40,751 bases of DNA from Labilithrix sp. (GTDB lineage: Bacteria; Myxococcota; Polyangia; Polyangiales; Polyangiaceae): the NCBI GenBank assembly GCA_028287035.1, contig JAQBQL010000008.1, positions 1 to 40,751 on the forward strand, in the 5' to 3' direction. Within the stretch, counting starts at the first letter, position 1; each line of letters begins with the position of its first letter. This document shows positions 1-7,097 of this stretch, piece by piece. The notes below the pieces were generated by a model. The model was given only the letters and a program-made list of their open reading frames with translations, made no database searches and was not told where the DNA came from. Position numbers and translations under genes: made by a program.

Positions 1-640
1 TGACGACCTTGCCCTCCTCGAGAGTCTCGAGGGTCTTGGTCTTCTGCTCGTCGCGCTCCTTCTCGAGGAGCACGCGGCGCGACAGGACGATGTTGCCGCG
101 CTTCTTGTTGAACTTGATGACCTTGAACGAGTAGGTCTGGCCGATCAGCTTGTCGAGGTTGCGGATCGGGCGGAGGTCCACCTGCGAACCAGGAAGGAAC
201 GCCTTCACGCCACCCTTGATGGTGACGGAGAGTCCGCCCTTCACGCGCTGGGAGATGGTTCCCTCGATGAGCTCGTCGCGCTCGCACGCGCCCGAGATCT
301 CGTCCCAGACCTTCATCTTGTCCGCCTTCTCCTTGGAAAGCGTGACAAGGCCGTCGTCGTTCTCGCGGCTCTCGATGTAGACGTCGATCTCGTCCCCCGC
401 CTTGACGGTGACCTGACCGGCCGCATCGTGGAACTCGCTGAGGGCGATCATGCCCTCGCTCTTGCCGCCGATGTCGATGATGACATTGTCGCGCTGGACG
501 ACGACGACGATGCCCTTGACGATCTCACCCTCTTTGCCGAACTCGCCGCGCGTCGCATCCTGGACGCTGGCTTCGAAGAGGGCCGCGAAGGAATCCATTC
601 CTCCGCCTTGTTGGTTGAGGTTTACAGTTTCAGTGGACAT
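1..640 (-). CDS. rpsA: 30S ribosomal protein S1 (N-terminal part, runs off window)
   Basis: S1 binds mRNA on the 30S subunit and helps initiation on structured or weakly Shine-Dalgarno messages. Reading from the ATG at 640, the first 213 residues are visible and the frame stays open to base 1. After a short Gln/Gly-rich start there are two S1-type OB-fold repeats. The first is around residues 30-100 (IVKGIVVVV, then GGKSEGMIALSEF). The second is around 115-185 (GTISQRVKGGLSVTIKGGVKAFLPGSQVD), followed by a third strand set cut by the window edge. The first two S1 domains are those that dock on the ribosome. It lies downstream of cmk and a lipoprotein gene on the same strand, the classic cmk-rpsA order. 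A promoter candidate sits at 722-750. No strong Shine-Dalgarno is seen close to the ATG; a CGAGG lies about 13 bases upstream. Family assignment is secure. Confidence 0.95.
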   Translation of the reverse strand, partial: MSTETVNLNQQGGGMDSFAALFEASVQDATRGEFGKEGEIVKGIVVVVQRDNVIIDIGGKSEGMIALSEFHDAAGQVTVKAGDEIDVYIESRENDDGLVTLSKEKADKMKVWDEISGACERDELIEGTISQRVKGGLSVTIKGGVKAFLPGSQVDLRPIRNLDKLIGQTYSFKVIKFNKKRGNIVLSRRVLLEKERDEQKTKTLETLEEGKVV

Positions 641-697
641 GTAGGGTTGAATCAGCCTCGTTTCGCCTCGGGCTCTGTGGAACCGCGGGGCGCCTTT

Positions 698-717
698 CTC
701 TCCCACGGATGGGGGAG
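698..717 (-). promoter_or_regulatory. Hairpin at the 5' end of the predicted rpsA leader
   Basis: Eight-base-pair stem (one G-T pair) with a 4-base loop: CTCTCCCA/TGGGGGAG on the plus strand, loop CGGA. With the promoter at 722-750, transcription would begin near 715, so the hairpin would sit at the very 5' end of the rpsA message. There is no T-run, so it does not look like an intrinsic terminator. A regulatory role is inference. Confidence 0.35.
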
Positions 718-721
718 CAGG

Positions 722-750
722 CGTGTAGCTCACGGCCCAGGGGGTGTCAA
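722..750 (-). promoter_or_regulatory. Sigma-70 type promoter for rpsA
   Basis: On the minus strand a perfect -35 TTGACA (745-750) is followed by a 17-bp spacer and TACACG (722-727) as -10, with T1, A2 and A4 of the consensus. It lies just downstream of the lipoprotein stop at 776 and implies a leader of about 75 bases before the rpsA ATG. The -35 and spacing are as good as those upstream of rpsP in this window. Confidence 0.6.
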
Positions 751-775
751 AGGGCGGGACCCCCGAACGCGGCGG

Positions 776-1759
776 CTAGAGCGGAAGGTCGCTCGCGCTC
801 GCCTTCGGTAGCTCTTCGAGGAGGCGCGGCGGGACCGCCACCGTGACGATGACGCGGTTCTCCTCGTGCGTGACGTGCGCGTCCTTCAGCCAGGCGAGGC
901 TCGGGCGCGCGCCGGAGAGCTGCTCGACGATGCGCTTCAGGTGCATCTCGGCCCAGGCGCTCGCGTCCTCGTTCTCGTACTGGAAGGAGGCCTGGACGCC
1001 CGTCTTGCCGGGCATCAGGGCGAGGGTCAGCGCGCGCAGCTTGCGGACGAGCGGCCCGAACACCGAGCTCTTCGCGAGCCGCGGCGACGCGAGCACCGCC
1101 GCCGCCTCGAAGCGGGCGACCGCGAGCGCCTTCGGATCGACCTCCGGCGCGGGCCTTCCGAAGGGCGAGACGAACGCCTGGCGGGCGCGGACCCGGGCAT
1201 CGCCCACCGTCCCGACCCACGTGCGGTCGGGGAGGACGAACACCGCCCCCGCGCCGTCGCTCCGGCGGTCCGCCCACTCGAACTCCGGGACCCGGGCGCG
1301 CGGGTCGACCAGCCGGAACACCGGAGTGTTCGAGGTGTCCGTCATGCGAGCGACGTCGAGGCTCGCCGGTACGCCGCGCAGGACGAGGGCCGCATCCTCG
1401 CGGCCCTGCGGATCCTTGCGCACGCCGATCACGATCTCCTCCGCGCCCTCGAGCGCCTCGAGGGTCGTGACCCCGCGCATCTCGCTGCGGGCCTGCGCCA
1501 TGTGGAGCGCGCTCTTGAAGAGGGCGCCGTACACCGCGTCACGCTTGATGGCCTGGGGGCGGATGACCGCGTAGATCTCGGGCGTTCCGTCGAACACGTC
1601 CTGCCACTGAGGAGGCACCTCCCGGCGGGTCGCGCGCGTCTCGCGCTCGGCGTGGGGACCGCAGCCGGCGACGCTCGCCGCGCTGGCGGCGACCACGGCC
1701 ACCATCGTCACGGCGCGGATGCGCGCGAACGAGCGAAGCGCCGGAGCCACCGCGCTCAC
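776..1759 (-). CDS. Envelope lipoprotein, aroA/cmk-operon type (paralogue of 3840-4808)
   Basis: Unknown function. The 327-residue protein starts at GTG 1759, overlapping the cmk stop as GTGA, so translation is probably coupled. It has a basic N-terminus, a hydrophobic stretch and a lipobox VAGC with the lipidated Cys at 33. The mature part is a mixed alpha/beta protein of about 295 residues without a motif I can name. It shares block-wise similarity with the lipoprotein at 3840-4808: a run ending in QGxxxAALVLRG, a central DRTWVGTVGDARVR, an ALAVARF block, and a C-terminal beta strand plus helix (VIVTVAVPPRLLEELP). Both are similar in length and sit in the same operon, so I infer an old duplication. 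A DUF3352-like fold is possible but not demonstrated. Confidence 0.8.
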   Translation of the reverse strand: MSAVAPALRSFARIRAVTMVAVVAASAASVAGCGPHAERETRATRREVPPQWQDVFDGTPEIYAVIRPQAIKRDAVYGALFKSALHMAQARSEMRGVTTLEALEGAEEIVIGVRKDPQGREDAALVLRGVPASLDVARMTDTSNTPVFRLVDPRARVPEFEWADRRSDGAGAVFVLPDRTWVGTVGDARVRARQAFVSPFGRPAPEVDPKALAVARFEAAAVLASPRLAKSSVFGPLVRKLRALTLALMPGKTGVQASFQYENEDASAWAEMHLKRIVEQLSGARPSLAWLKDAHVTHEENRVIVTVAVPPRLLEELPKASASDLPL

Positions 1760-2472
1760 GTCCCGGCGACGCGCTTCACGTCCGCCAGCATGCTCGCCAC
1801 GGTGTCCTCGAAGCCCATGGAGGTGGAGTCCACGACCACCGCGCCGTCCGCCTTCTTGAGCGGAGCGTGCGCCCGGCCCTCGTCCTGCGCGTCGCGCCGC
1901 TTCACGTCGGCGAGGGTGTCCTCGAGCGAGTGCGTCTGGCCCTTCGCCGCGAGCTCGCCATGTCGCCGCGCCGCACGGACCTCGGCGCTCGCGGTGAGGA
2001 AGAACTTCACCTCGGCGTCCGGGAACACGACGGTGCCGATGTCCCGCCCCTCGAGCACGACGCCGCCGTCACGCCCGGCGACCCGCTGCAGCTCGAGGAG
2101 CGCGGCGCGGACCTCCGGGTGCGCCGAGACCGTGCTCGCGCCGTGCGCCATGTCGGGGGTGCGGATGGCGTCCGAGATGTCCTCGTGACCGAGCTTCACG
2201 CGGATGCCGCGGGCCGGATCGCGCTCGAACGCGAGGGTCTTCGCCTCCACGAGCTCCTGGGCGATCGCCGCGACCTGCGCGCCCTCCGACCACGCGACGC
2301 CGGCCCGCTTCGCGGCGAGCGCCACGGCGCGGTACATCGCGCCCGTGTCGACGAGCACGTAACCGAGCGCGTCGGCGAGGCGACGCGCGACCGTGCTCTT
2401 GCCCGCGCCGGCGGGTCCGTCGATGGCGACGATGGGCCGTTTCCGCACGGGCACCTTGTTACCACGGAGCAC
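1756..2472 (-). CDS. cmk: Cytidylate kinase
   Basis: Phosphorylates CMP/dCMP to the diphosphates with ATP in the cytoplasm (pyrimidine salvage and dCTP supply). The P-loop GPAGAGKST is at residues 18-26, followed by the DTGAMYRA motif of CMP kinases and a GRDIGTVVFPDAEVKFFL segment that binds the nucleotide. Length (238 aa) is normal. The frame opens at GTG 2472, but two further in-frame GTGs (codons 7 and 9) lie closer to the usual start a few residues before IVAIDGP, so the true protein may be 230-232 aa. It begins about 24 bp after the aroA stop and overlaps the downstream lipoprotein start by 4 bp. The aroA-cmk-rpsA order is widespread in proteobacteria and supports the call. Confidence 0.95.
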   Translation of the reverse strand: MLRGNKVPVRKRPIVAIDGPAGAGKSTVARRLADALGYVLVDTGAMYRAVALAAKRAGVAWSEGAQVAAIAQELVEAKTLAFERDPARGIRVKLGHEDISDAIRTPDMAHGASTVSAHPEVRAALLELQRVAGRDGGVVLEGRDIGTVVFPDAEVKFFLTASAEVRAARRHGELAAKGQTHSLEDTLADVKRRDAQDEGRAHAPLKKADGAVVVDSTSMGFEDTVASMLADVKRVAGT

Positions 2473-2496
2473 GACCCCGCGTCACCGCCCCCCGCG

Positions 2497-3843
2497 TCAC
2501 GCCGCGTCGATACGAGCCCCGAGCGCGCGCAGCGTCCCGACGAAACGCGGGAAGCTCGTACCGATGCAGTCGCAGTCGGTGATCCGGGTCGGGCCGCTTC
2601 CGGAGAGCGCCAGGACCGCCGCGGTCATCGCGATGCGGTGGTCGCCGCGGCTCGCCACCTCGGCGGCGGCCAGGGGGCCTTCCCTGCCCTGCACGACGAG
2701 GCCGTCGGGCAGCTCCTCGCATTCGACGCCGAACGCGCGGAGCACCGTCGCCATCGTGGCGATGCGGTCGCTCTCCTTCACGCGCAGCTCCTCGGCGTCG
2801 CGGATCGTCGTCGTGCCGGTCGCTCGCACCGCGAGGGCGCAGGCGATCGGGATCTCGTCGATGGCGCGCGGGATGACCTCGCCGCCGATGAGGCTGCCGC
2901 GGAGGCCCTGGTGATACGCGGTCAGCTCGGCGATCGGCTCGCCGCCTTGGTCGCCCTGCGGGACCACGTCGAGGCCGGCGCCCATCAGCTTGGCGATCTC
3001 GAGGATGCCCGTGCGCGTCGGGTTGATGCCGACGCCGCGCACCGTGACGCGCGACCCCGGCGTGATCTGCGCCGCGACGAGGAGGAAGGCGGCCGCCGAG
3101 ATGTCCCCCGGGATCTCGAGCTCGAGGCTCCCGAGCTTGCCGTCCCACCCCGCGGGATCCAGCTCGATCATGGGCCCCACCGTGCGGAGCGGCACGCCCA
3201 TCGCGTAGAGCATGCGCTCGGTGTGGTCGCGCGAGAGCGACGGCTCCTTGAAGTACGTCGAGCCGTGCGCGAAGAGGCCGGAGAGCAGGATCGCGCTCTT
3301 CACCTGCGCGCTGGCGACGGGGCTCTCGTAGTCGAGCGGCCCCAGGTACGTGCCCTCGGGCAAGGGCCCGATGACGAGCGGCGGGAGGATCTCGCCGGGC
3401 TTCGTAGGGTGCGGAGCGCCCTCGATCCGCGCGCCGCGCTGCCGGAGCGGCCCGACCACGCGCAACATGGGGCGGCGCGTGAGCGAGGCGTCGCCCACCA
3501 GCGTCGCCTTGAAGGCCTGCGCCGACAGCAGCCCGGTCAGCAGGCGCATCGTCGTTCCCGAGTTGCCGCAGTCGATGGCGTCACGCGGCGGGCCGAGCCC
3601 GTGGAGGCCCGTGCCCTTCACGCGGAGCTCGCCCGGCGCGACGTCCTCGATCTGCGCGCCCATCGCCCGCATCGCCTTGGCGGTGGAGACGTTGTCCTCG
3701 CCGTACGAGAACCCCTTGATGGTCGAGACCCCCTCGGCGAGCGAGGCGAAGAGGAGCGCACGATGCCCGATGCTCTTGTCCGAAGGCACCGGCACGCTCC
3801 CGTGCAGCGGGCGGTCGAGCGGATGAACGACGAGATCGGTCAC
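2497..3843 (-). CDS. aroA: 3-phosphoshikimate 1-carboxyvinyltransferase (EPSP synthase)
   Basis: Sixth step of the shikimate pathway: joins PEP to shikimate-3-phosphate. The 448-aa protein shows the substrate-binding SDKSIGHRA (Lys23), GNSGTTMRLL (93-102), DASLTRRPM (about 118-126) and, near the C-terminus, VKESDRI and GDHRIAM. The GNSGTT and DASLTRRPM versions resemble the class II / Bacillus-type enzymes more than the E. coli type; that subclass reading is by eye. The start is GTG 3843, overlapping the stop of the upstream lipoprotein gene (GTGA). It feeds chorismate synthesis and lies in the same transcription unit as the chorismate-using PheA-like protein at 4878-5951. Confidence 0.96.
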   Translation of the reverse strand: MTDLVVHPLDRPLHGSVPVPSDKSIGHRALLFASLAEGVSTIKGFSYGEDNVSTAKAMRAMGAQIEDVAPGELRVKGTGLHGLGPPRDAIDCGNSGTTMRLLTGLLSAQAFKATLVGDASLTRRPMLRVVGPLRQRGARIEGAPHPTKPGEILPPLVIGPLPEGTYLGPLDYESPVASAQVKSAILLSGLFAHGSTYFKEPSLSRDHTERMLYAMGVPLRTVGPMIELDPAGWDGKLGSLELEIPGDISAAAFLLVAAQITPGSRVTVRGVGINPTRTGILEIAKLMGAGLDVVPQGDQGGEPIAELTAYHQGLRGSLIGGEVIPRAIDEIPIACALAVRATGTTTIRDAEELRVKESDRIATMATVLRAFGVECEELPDGLVVQGREGPLAAAEVASRGDHRIAMTAAVLALSGSGPTRITDCDCIGTSFPRFVGTLRALGARIDAA

Positions 3844-4808
3844 TGGGGCTGTCCCAGCAGCTGCGGGACCATCACGAGCAGCTGACGGAGCGACTGGTCG
3901 TCGACCGACAGCGAGACCTGCACGTCGGCCTTGTCGACCTTGACGTCGGTGCCCTGGACCTTCACGCCGAGCATCGCGAGCATCTTCGAGTAGCCGACCG
4001 CCTGCTTCACGGACGCCGAGGCGGCATCGGCCGCGGCGGCGTCGGTGTACGTCATGCTGCCCGCGAGCTGCACGCCGTCCTTGAACGTCGCCACGAGGCG
4101 CGCCGCCTTCAGGTCCTTCATGAACGGCATGGGGATCTGCCGGGTCGCCTCGGGCGGAAGCGGCGTGGTCGCGAAGTCACCGGCGACCGCGAGGGCCGCG
4201 CCGGAGGTCTCGATGGTCGTGATCATCCACGTCGGGAGATCACGCTTCACGCGCTTGTCCTTGATGCGATCGAGCACGCGGCGGATCCCCTGCTCGGTGC
4301 CGACGACCGCGCGCGTGTCCGAGAGCAGCGTGAAGCCCACGTTGTTCACGGTGTAGACGTCACGGCCGCCGTACTGCGAGGTGACGAGGGGCGCGCCGGT
4401 CTTCGTCGGCGTCTGCTGCGAGGCCGCCTGCTTGATCTTCGCCAGGTCGAAGCGGCCGATGACGATCGCCGCGACGTCGAGCCCCTGGTACGAGTAGCTC
4501 GCGAACGTCACGCGGTCGACGTCGCGGGACGCCTTGAAGCCCGCCTCGGCGCCGATCGGCACGTACGTCTCGACCAGCTTCGCGAGGTCCGCGCCGAAGG
4601 TCTGGCTGCCGAAGAAGGCGCGGGCGTCGACCGTTCCCGCCCCGATCGGGCCGCCGGGGAGGAGGGCGATCGCGTCGTCGAAGCTCGCCTCGGAGGAGGC
4701 GCTCTTCGCGTCGCCCCCCTTGTCGCCGCCGCAGCCGGCACTGCCGAGCGCGAGGGTGGTGGCGAGACCGAGGGAGAGAAGCGGAAGGAGCAGACGCCGG
4801 GCTGACAT
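3840..4808 (-). CDS. Envelope lipoprotein between pheA and aroA (paralogue of 776-1759)
   Basis: Unknown function. 322 aa from ATG 4808. The signal peptide ends in a lipobox (GSAGC), with the lipidated Cys at 26, then a short Gly/Asp/Lys/Ser linker. The mature domain has alternating strands and helices. Recognisable blocks are DARAFFGSQTFG, YQGLDVAAIVIGRFD, TLLSDTRAVVGTEQGIRRVL, ALAVAGDF and a C-terminal VQVSLSVDDQSLRQLL. These appear in the same order as related blocks in the lipoprotein at 776-1759, notably the pattern TxxVGTxxxxR followed later by ALAVAxF. Its stop overlaps the aroA start by 4 bp, so its expression should follow the aromatic/ribosomal operon. No cysteines follow the lipidation site, and I see no enzymatic motif. 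Confidence 0.82.
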   Translation of the reverse strand: MSARRLLLPLLSLGLATTLALGSAGCGGDKGGDAKSASSEASFDDAIALLPGGPIGAGTVDARAFFGSQTFGADLAKLVETYVPIGAEAGFKASRDVDRVTFASYSYQGLDVAAIVIGRFDLAKIKQAASQQTPTKTGAPLVTSQYGGRDVYTVNNVGFTLLSDTRAVVGTEQGIRRVLDRIKDKRVKRDLPTWMITTIETSGAALAVAGDFATTPLPPEATRQIPMPFMKDLKAARLVATFKDGVQLAGSMTYTDAAAADAASASVKQAVGYSKMLAMLGVKVQGTDVKVDKADVQVSLSVDDQSLRQLLVMVPQLLGQPQ

Positions 4809-4877
4809 GCTGCCGCCGAGCCTAGCGAGGGCCGGTCCGAAAAAGAACGAAGAACCGCGCCCGCCCTCGCCGCCGCA

Positions 4878-5951
4878 TCAGGAGGTCGCGAACGACCCGA
4901 GCACCTTGAAGAACTTCGAGTGCCTCCGGACCTCCTCGAGGGCGCCGACGATCGGGCGATCGGTCGCGTGTCCCTGGACCTCGATGAAGAAGAGGTACTG
5001 CCAGGTTTCGCCCGGCGTCGGCCGCGACTGGATCTTCGAGAGGTTCACGCCGCGCTCGGCGAACTGCTTCAGCACCTCGTGGAGGGCCCCGGGCGAATCG
5101 CTGACCGCAAAGACGATGGCGGTGAGGTCGTTGCCCGTGCGACTCGAGGGGCGAGACCCGGCGATCGCGTAACGCACGCGCTCCTCGCCCTCGTCGAGGA
5201 TGTTGCGCTTCAGCGTCTCGAGGCCGTGCTGCGCGGTGAAGGACTCGTGGGCGAGCGCCGCGGCCCGCGGGTCGCCCTCGGCCAGCTGGCACGCCATCAT
5301 CGGCGTCTTCACGTCCACGAGCTGAGCGCCCGCGACGTCGGTCGCGAGAAACCGCTGCGCGTGCGCCCGATCACGGGCCGTCGCGTACACCTTGTCGATC
5401 TCGGCGAGCGAGCTCGCCTTGCTGGCGAGCTGGAGGTTCACGACCGTCTCGAAGCAGGCCACGATCTTGAGATCGCTCTGGGTGAGCCCGGCGATCGTCG
5501 CCTGGAGGAGCCCGTCGGTCCGCGTCTCGTACGGCACGACCGCGTAGCTCGCCCGCTGCCGCGTCACCTCGTCGAGCGCGGCGGCGACCGTATCGGTTGC
5601 GATGTACTCGGCGGCCGCGCCGAACCGCGAGCGCGCCGCGGCGTGCGCGAAGGCGCCCTCCACCCCGCAGTACGCGACCGCCACGGGCGTCTCGAGCGAG
5701 AGGCACGTGGCGACGATCTCGCGGTAGATCTCGCGAAGCGCCTCCGCCGGCAGATCGCCCCCGGTGGCGCCGGTCACGATGGCCTCGATCTGGGCGCGCT
5801 CGGGGAGCATCACCGGAAGCGAGAGCGACTTCTTCGCCTCGCCGATCTTCTTCGACAGCTTCGCGCGCTTCTCGAGCGCGCTGATCAGCTGAGCGTCCAC
5901 TTTCCCGATCTCCTGACGGAGGTCTTCCACTTCGCGGCGCTTGTCGGTCAT
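4878..5951 (-). CDS. pheA: PheA-like protein: chorismate mutase + prephenate-dehydratase-like + ACT, with altered dehydratase site
   Basis: Domain order is that of the bifunctional P-protein of phenylalanine synthesis. An AroQ-type chorismate mutase helix region is at about 5-90 (LRQEIGKVDAQLISALEKRA). A prephenate dehydratase-like domain is at about 92-265. An ACT domain at 275-350 carries SPGALHEVLK and an ESRP-like IQSRP (Phe-sensing motifs). The dehydratase part is odd. The usual ENSxEG motif reads YETRTDG (141-147). The TRF motif with its catalytic Thr reads VRY (259-261). GPEGT reads GVEGA. Mutase and ACT parts look intact, so the protein may be a regulated mutase, a dehydratase with a shifted site, or a pseudo-enzyme. 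I chose ATG 5951 (357 aa) because AAGG lies 5-6 bases upstream and residues start directly in the mutase domain; longer in-frame extensions are compositionally implausible. It heads the operon leading to aroA. Confidence 0.85.
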   Translation of the reverse strand: MTDKRREVEDLRQEIGKVDAQLISALEKRAKLSKKIGEAKKSLSLPVMLPERAQIEAIVTGATGGDLPAEALREIYREIVATCLSLETPVAVAYCGVEGAFAHAAARSRFGAAAEYIATDTVAAALDEVTRQRASYAVVPYETRTDGLLQATIAGLTQSDLKIVACFETVVNLQLASKASSLAEIDKVYATARDRAHAQRFLATDVAGAQLVDVKTPMMACQLAEGDPRAAALAHESFTAQHGLETLKRNILDEGEERVRYAIAGSRPSSRTGNDLTAIVFAVSDSPGALHEVLKQFAERGVNLSKIQSRPTPGETWQYLFFIEVQGHATDRPIVGALEEVRRHSKFFKVLGSFATS

Positions 5952-5974
5952 GGTTGCCTTCGAGGTTAGCACCG

Positions 5975-6532
5975 TTGGCGGACCCCCTCCCGACCCCCCC
6001 TTCCCCGGCCGCGCTCGCGCGCCTTCTTCACAAGTACGAGCGGATGCGCGCGCTCCGGGTGCTGCACGTGCGCGCGTCGACCGAGCCTGGCTTCGTGGAG
6101 CCCGACCCGCGGCGGGCGATGGCGGAGCTCGCGCGCGAGTTCCCGGGAGTCCTCCGCGAGATCGATCGCCTGCCGCTCGACGCGATCGAGCAACGGATCG
6201 CCTCGCTGCGGGAGGCCCTCGAGGACGGGGCGCGCCGCGAGCCCTGGATGGACGCCATGGTGGCGTTCCATCGGCTCGCGTGCAGTGCGCTCGCCGCCAA
6301 GCGGTTCCTCGCGGGGCGCGACGTGACCCCGGCGCTCGCCCGCGCGCTCCCGCCCGAGGCCGCCGAATGGCGCGACGATCTCCCCCGGGTCGGACGACCA
6401 CCGCGCGGGCGCCTCATGGACGTCGTCCGTGAGAGGCTCGCCCGCGAGCTCGGCATCGACGTCGCGGCCGCGCGCGCGCTCACGTTGCCCGGCGCGACGG
6501 CCAGGCCAGGATCAGGTGGACGAGGAGCCTGA
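5975..6532 (+). CDS. Hypothetical protein divergent from pheA
   Basis: I do not recognise the family. The reading frame has strong G/C third-position bias and ends at TGA 6532. It encodes about 185 residues, mainly helical and charged, without signal peptide or membrane segment. Visible patterns are an N-terminal helix LARLLHKYERMRALRV, then FPGVLREIDRLPLDAIEQRI, a central helix MVAFHRLACSALAAKRFL, and a basic helix RGRLMDVVRERLARELGID. The start is uncertain. TTG 5975 has AGG about 10 bases upstream; TTG 5954 and ATG 6044 are alternatives. Its 5' end is only 2-90 bp from the divergent pheA start, so each promoter must lie in or near the other gene. Its 3' end overlaps the convergent FmdB-like gene by 21 bp. 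Probably cytoplasmic. Confidence 0.65.
   Translation: MADPLPTPPSPAALARLLHKYERMRALRVLHVRASTEPGFVEPDPRRAMAELAREFPGVLREIDRLPLDAIEQRIASLREALEDGARREPWMDAMVAFHRLACSALAAKRFLAGRDVTPALARALPPEAAEWRDDLPRVGRPPRGRLMDVVRERLARELGIDVAAARALTLPGATARPGSGGRGA
5983..6006 (-). other. Potential G-quadruplex motif in the pheA leader
   Basis: On the minus strand, four G-runs of 4, 7, 3 and 5 Gs are separated by loops of 2, 2 and 1 bases. This fits the canonical G3+N1-7 rule. It ends 31 bases before the pheA ATG and would be in the 5' untranslated part of the pheA message; on the plus strand it encodes the Pro-rich start of the divergent gene. Folding is inferred. Confidence 0.4.
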
Positions 6533-6889
6533 TCCGCCGCTGCCGCCGCCGCCACCGCCCGAGGAGCCGCCGCCGCTGCTGCCGCCGCCGCCGCCGGACG
6601 AGCCCGAGGAGCCCGAGCCGCCGCTGGCCGCGGGGGTCGTGGATGCTGCCGGCGTCGCCGACGCGCCGGACGAGGAGCCGGAGCTCCCGGTGTCCTTCGC
6701 CTTGGGGGTCGAGGAGTAGAGGTCGGCGTACCAGCCGCCCCCCTTCAGGATGAAGTTACCGCCCGAGATCTGGCGCTTGGCCGAGTGCTTTCCACAGCGG
6801 GGGCAAACCTCGAGGGCGGGCTCGGAGATCTTCTGAACCTCTTCCCAGTGGTTCTCGCATTCAGGGCAGACGTACTCGTACGTGGGCAT
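6512..6889 (-). CDS. FmdB-family zinc-ribbon protein with Gly/Ser tail
   Basis: Small regulatory-type zinc ribbon (FmdB/CxxC_CxxC_SSSS family), 125 aa from ATG 6889. It begins with the family hallmark MPTYEYVCPEC, followed by a second CPRC about 20 residues later; the four Cys should bind one zinc. The ribbon continues as KRQISGGNFILKGGGWYADLYSS, also typical of the family. The last 60 residues are almost only Gly, Ser, Ala and Thr, a low-complexity tail about as long as the folded domain. FmdB was named from a formamidase operon, where it was proposed as a regulator; the biochemical role of most members is unknown. It is divergent from smc and has a -35 TTGACA close upstream. Confidence 0.85.
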   Translation of the reverse strand: MPTYEYVCPECENHWEEVQKISEPALEVCPRCGKHSAKRQISGGNFILKGGGWYADLYSSTPKAKDTGSSGSSSGASATPAASTTPAASGGSGSSGSSGGGGGSSGGGSSGGGGGGSGGSGSSST

Positions 6890-6901
6890 GGAAGGTGCGC
6901 C

Positions 6902-6930
6902 GAGATTGCGTCTTTCCCGCGCGCTGTCAA
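6902..6930 (-). promoter_or_regulatory. Promoter candidate for the FmdB-like gene, nearly leaderless
   Basis: Minus-strand TTGACA (6925-6930) with a 17-bp spacer to AATCTC (6902-6907), a poor -10. A transcript starting about 7 bases downstream would leave only about 6 bases before the ATG at 6889. The -35 is convincing, the -10 is not. Confidence 0.4.
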
Positions 6931-7033
6931 GGGCGGGCGGCTCTCCGTGGGGCGTCCAAGTGCTCCTTTTCACGCCCGAAAGCGCTGATCGGAAAGAAGC
7001 CCTTGCGTGGCCGCCCGTTCAGGCACTAAGACT

Positions 7034-7085
7034 GAACACTGACCGTATGTGAAGTGACACTACGTCCCGCATACGGTCAGTGTTC
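7034..7085. repeat. 16-bp perfect inverted repeat in the smc upstream region
   Basis: Left arm 7034-7049 (GAACACTGACCGTATG) and right arm 7070-7085 are exact reverse complements, separated by 20 bases. The spacer itself holds a 9-bp odd palindrome, AGTGACACT (7053-7061 region). Arms are 50% GC in a segment otherwise far richer. The structure lies between the divergent FmdB-like gene and smc, with its right end 32 bp before the smc ATG. No T-run follows, so it is not a classical terminator. It may be an operator, a leader hairpin or the remnant of a small mobile element. Confidence 0.9.
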
Positions 7086-7097
7086 GTGCAGACCCTG

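Noticed and set aside
5952..6401. 150-codon in-frame extension upstream of pheA
   Set aside because: Arg/Ala/Gly/Pro-only composition and overlap with a better gene on the other strand. The chorismate mutase domain begins right at ATG 5951.
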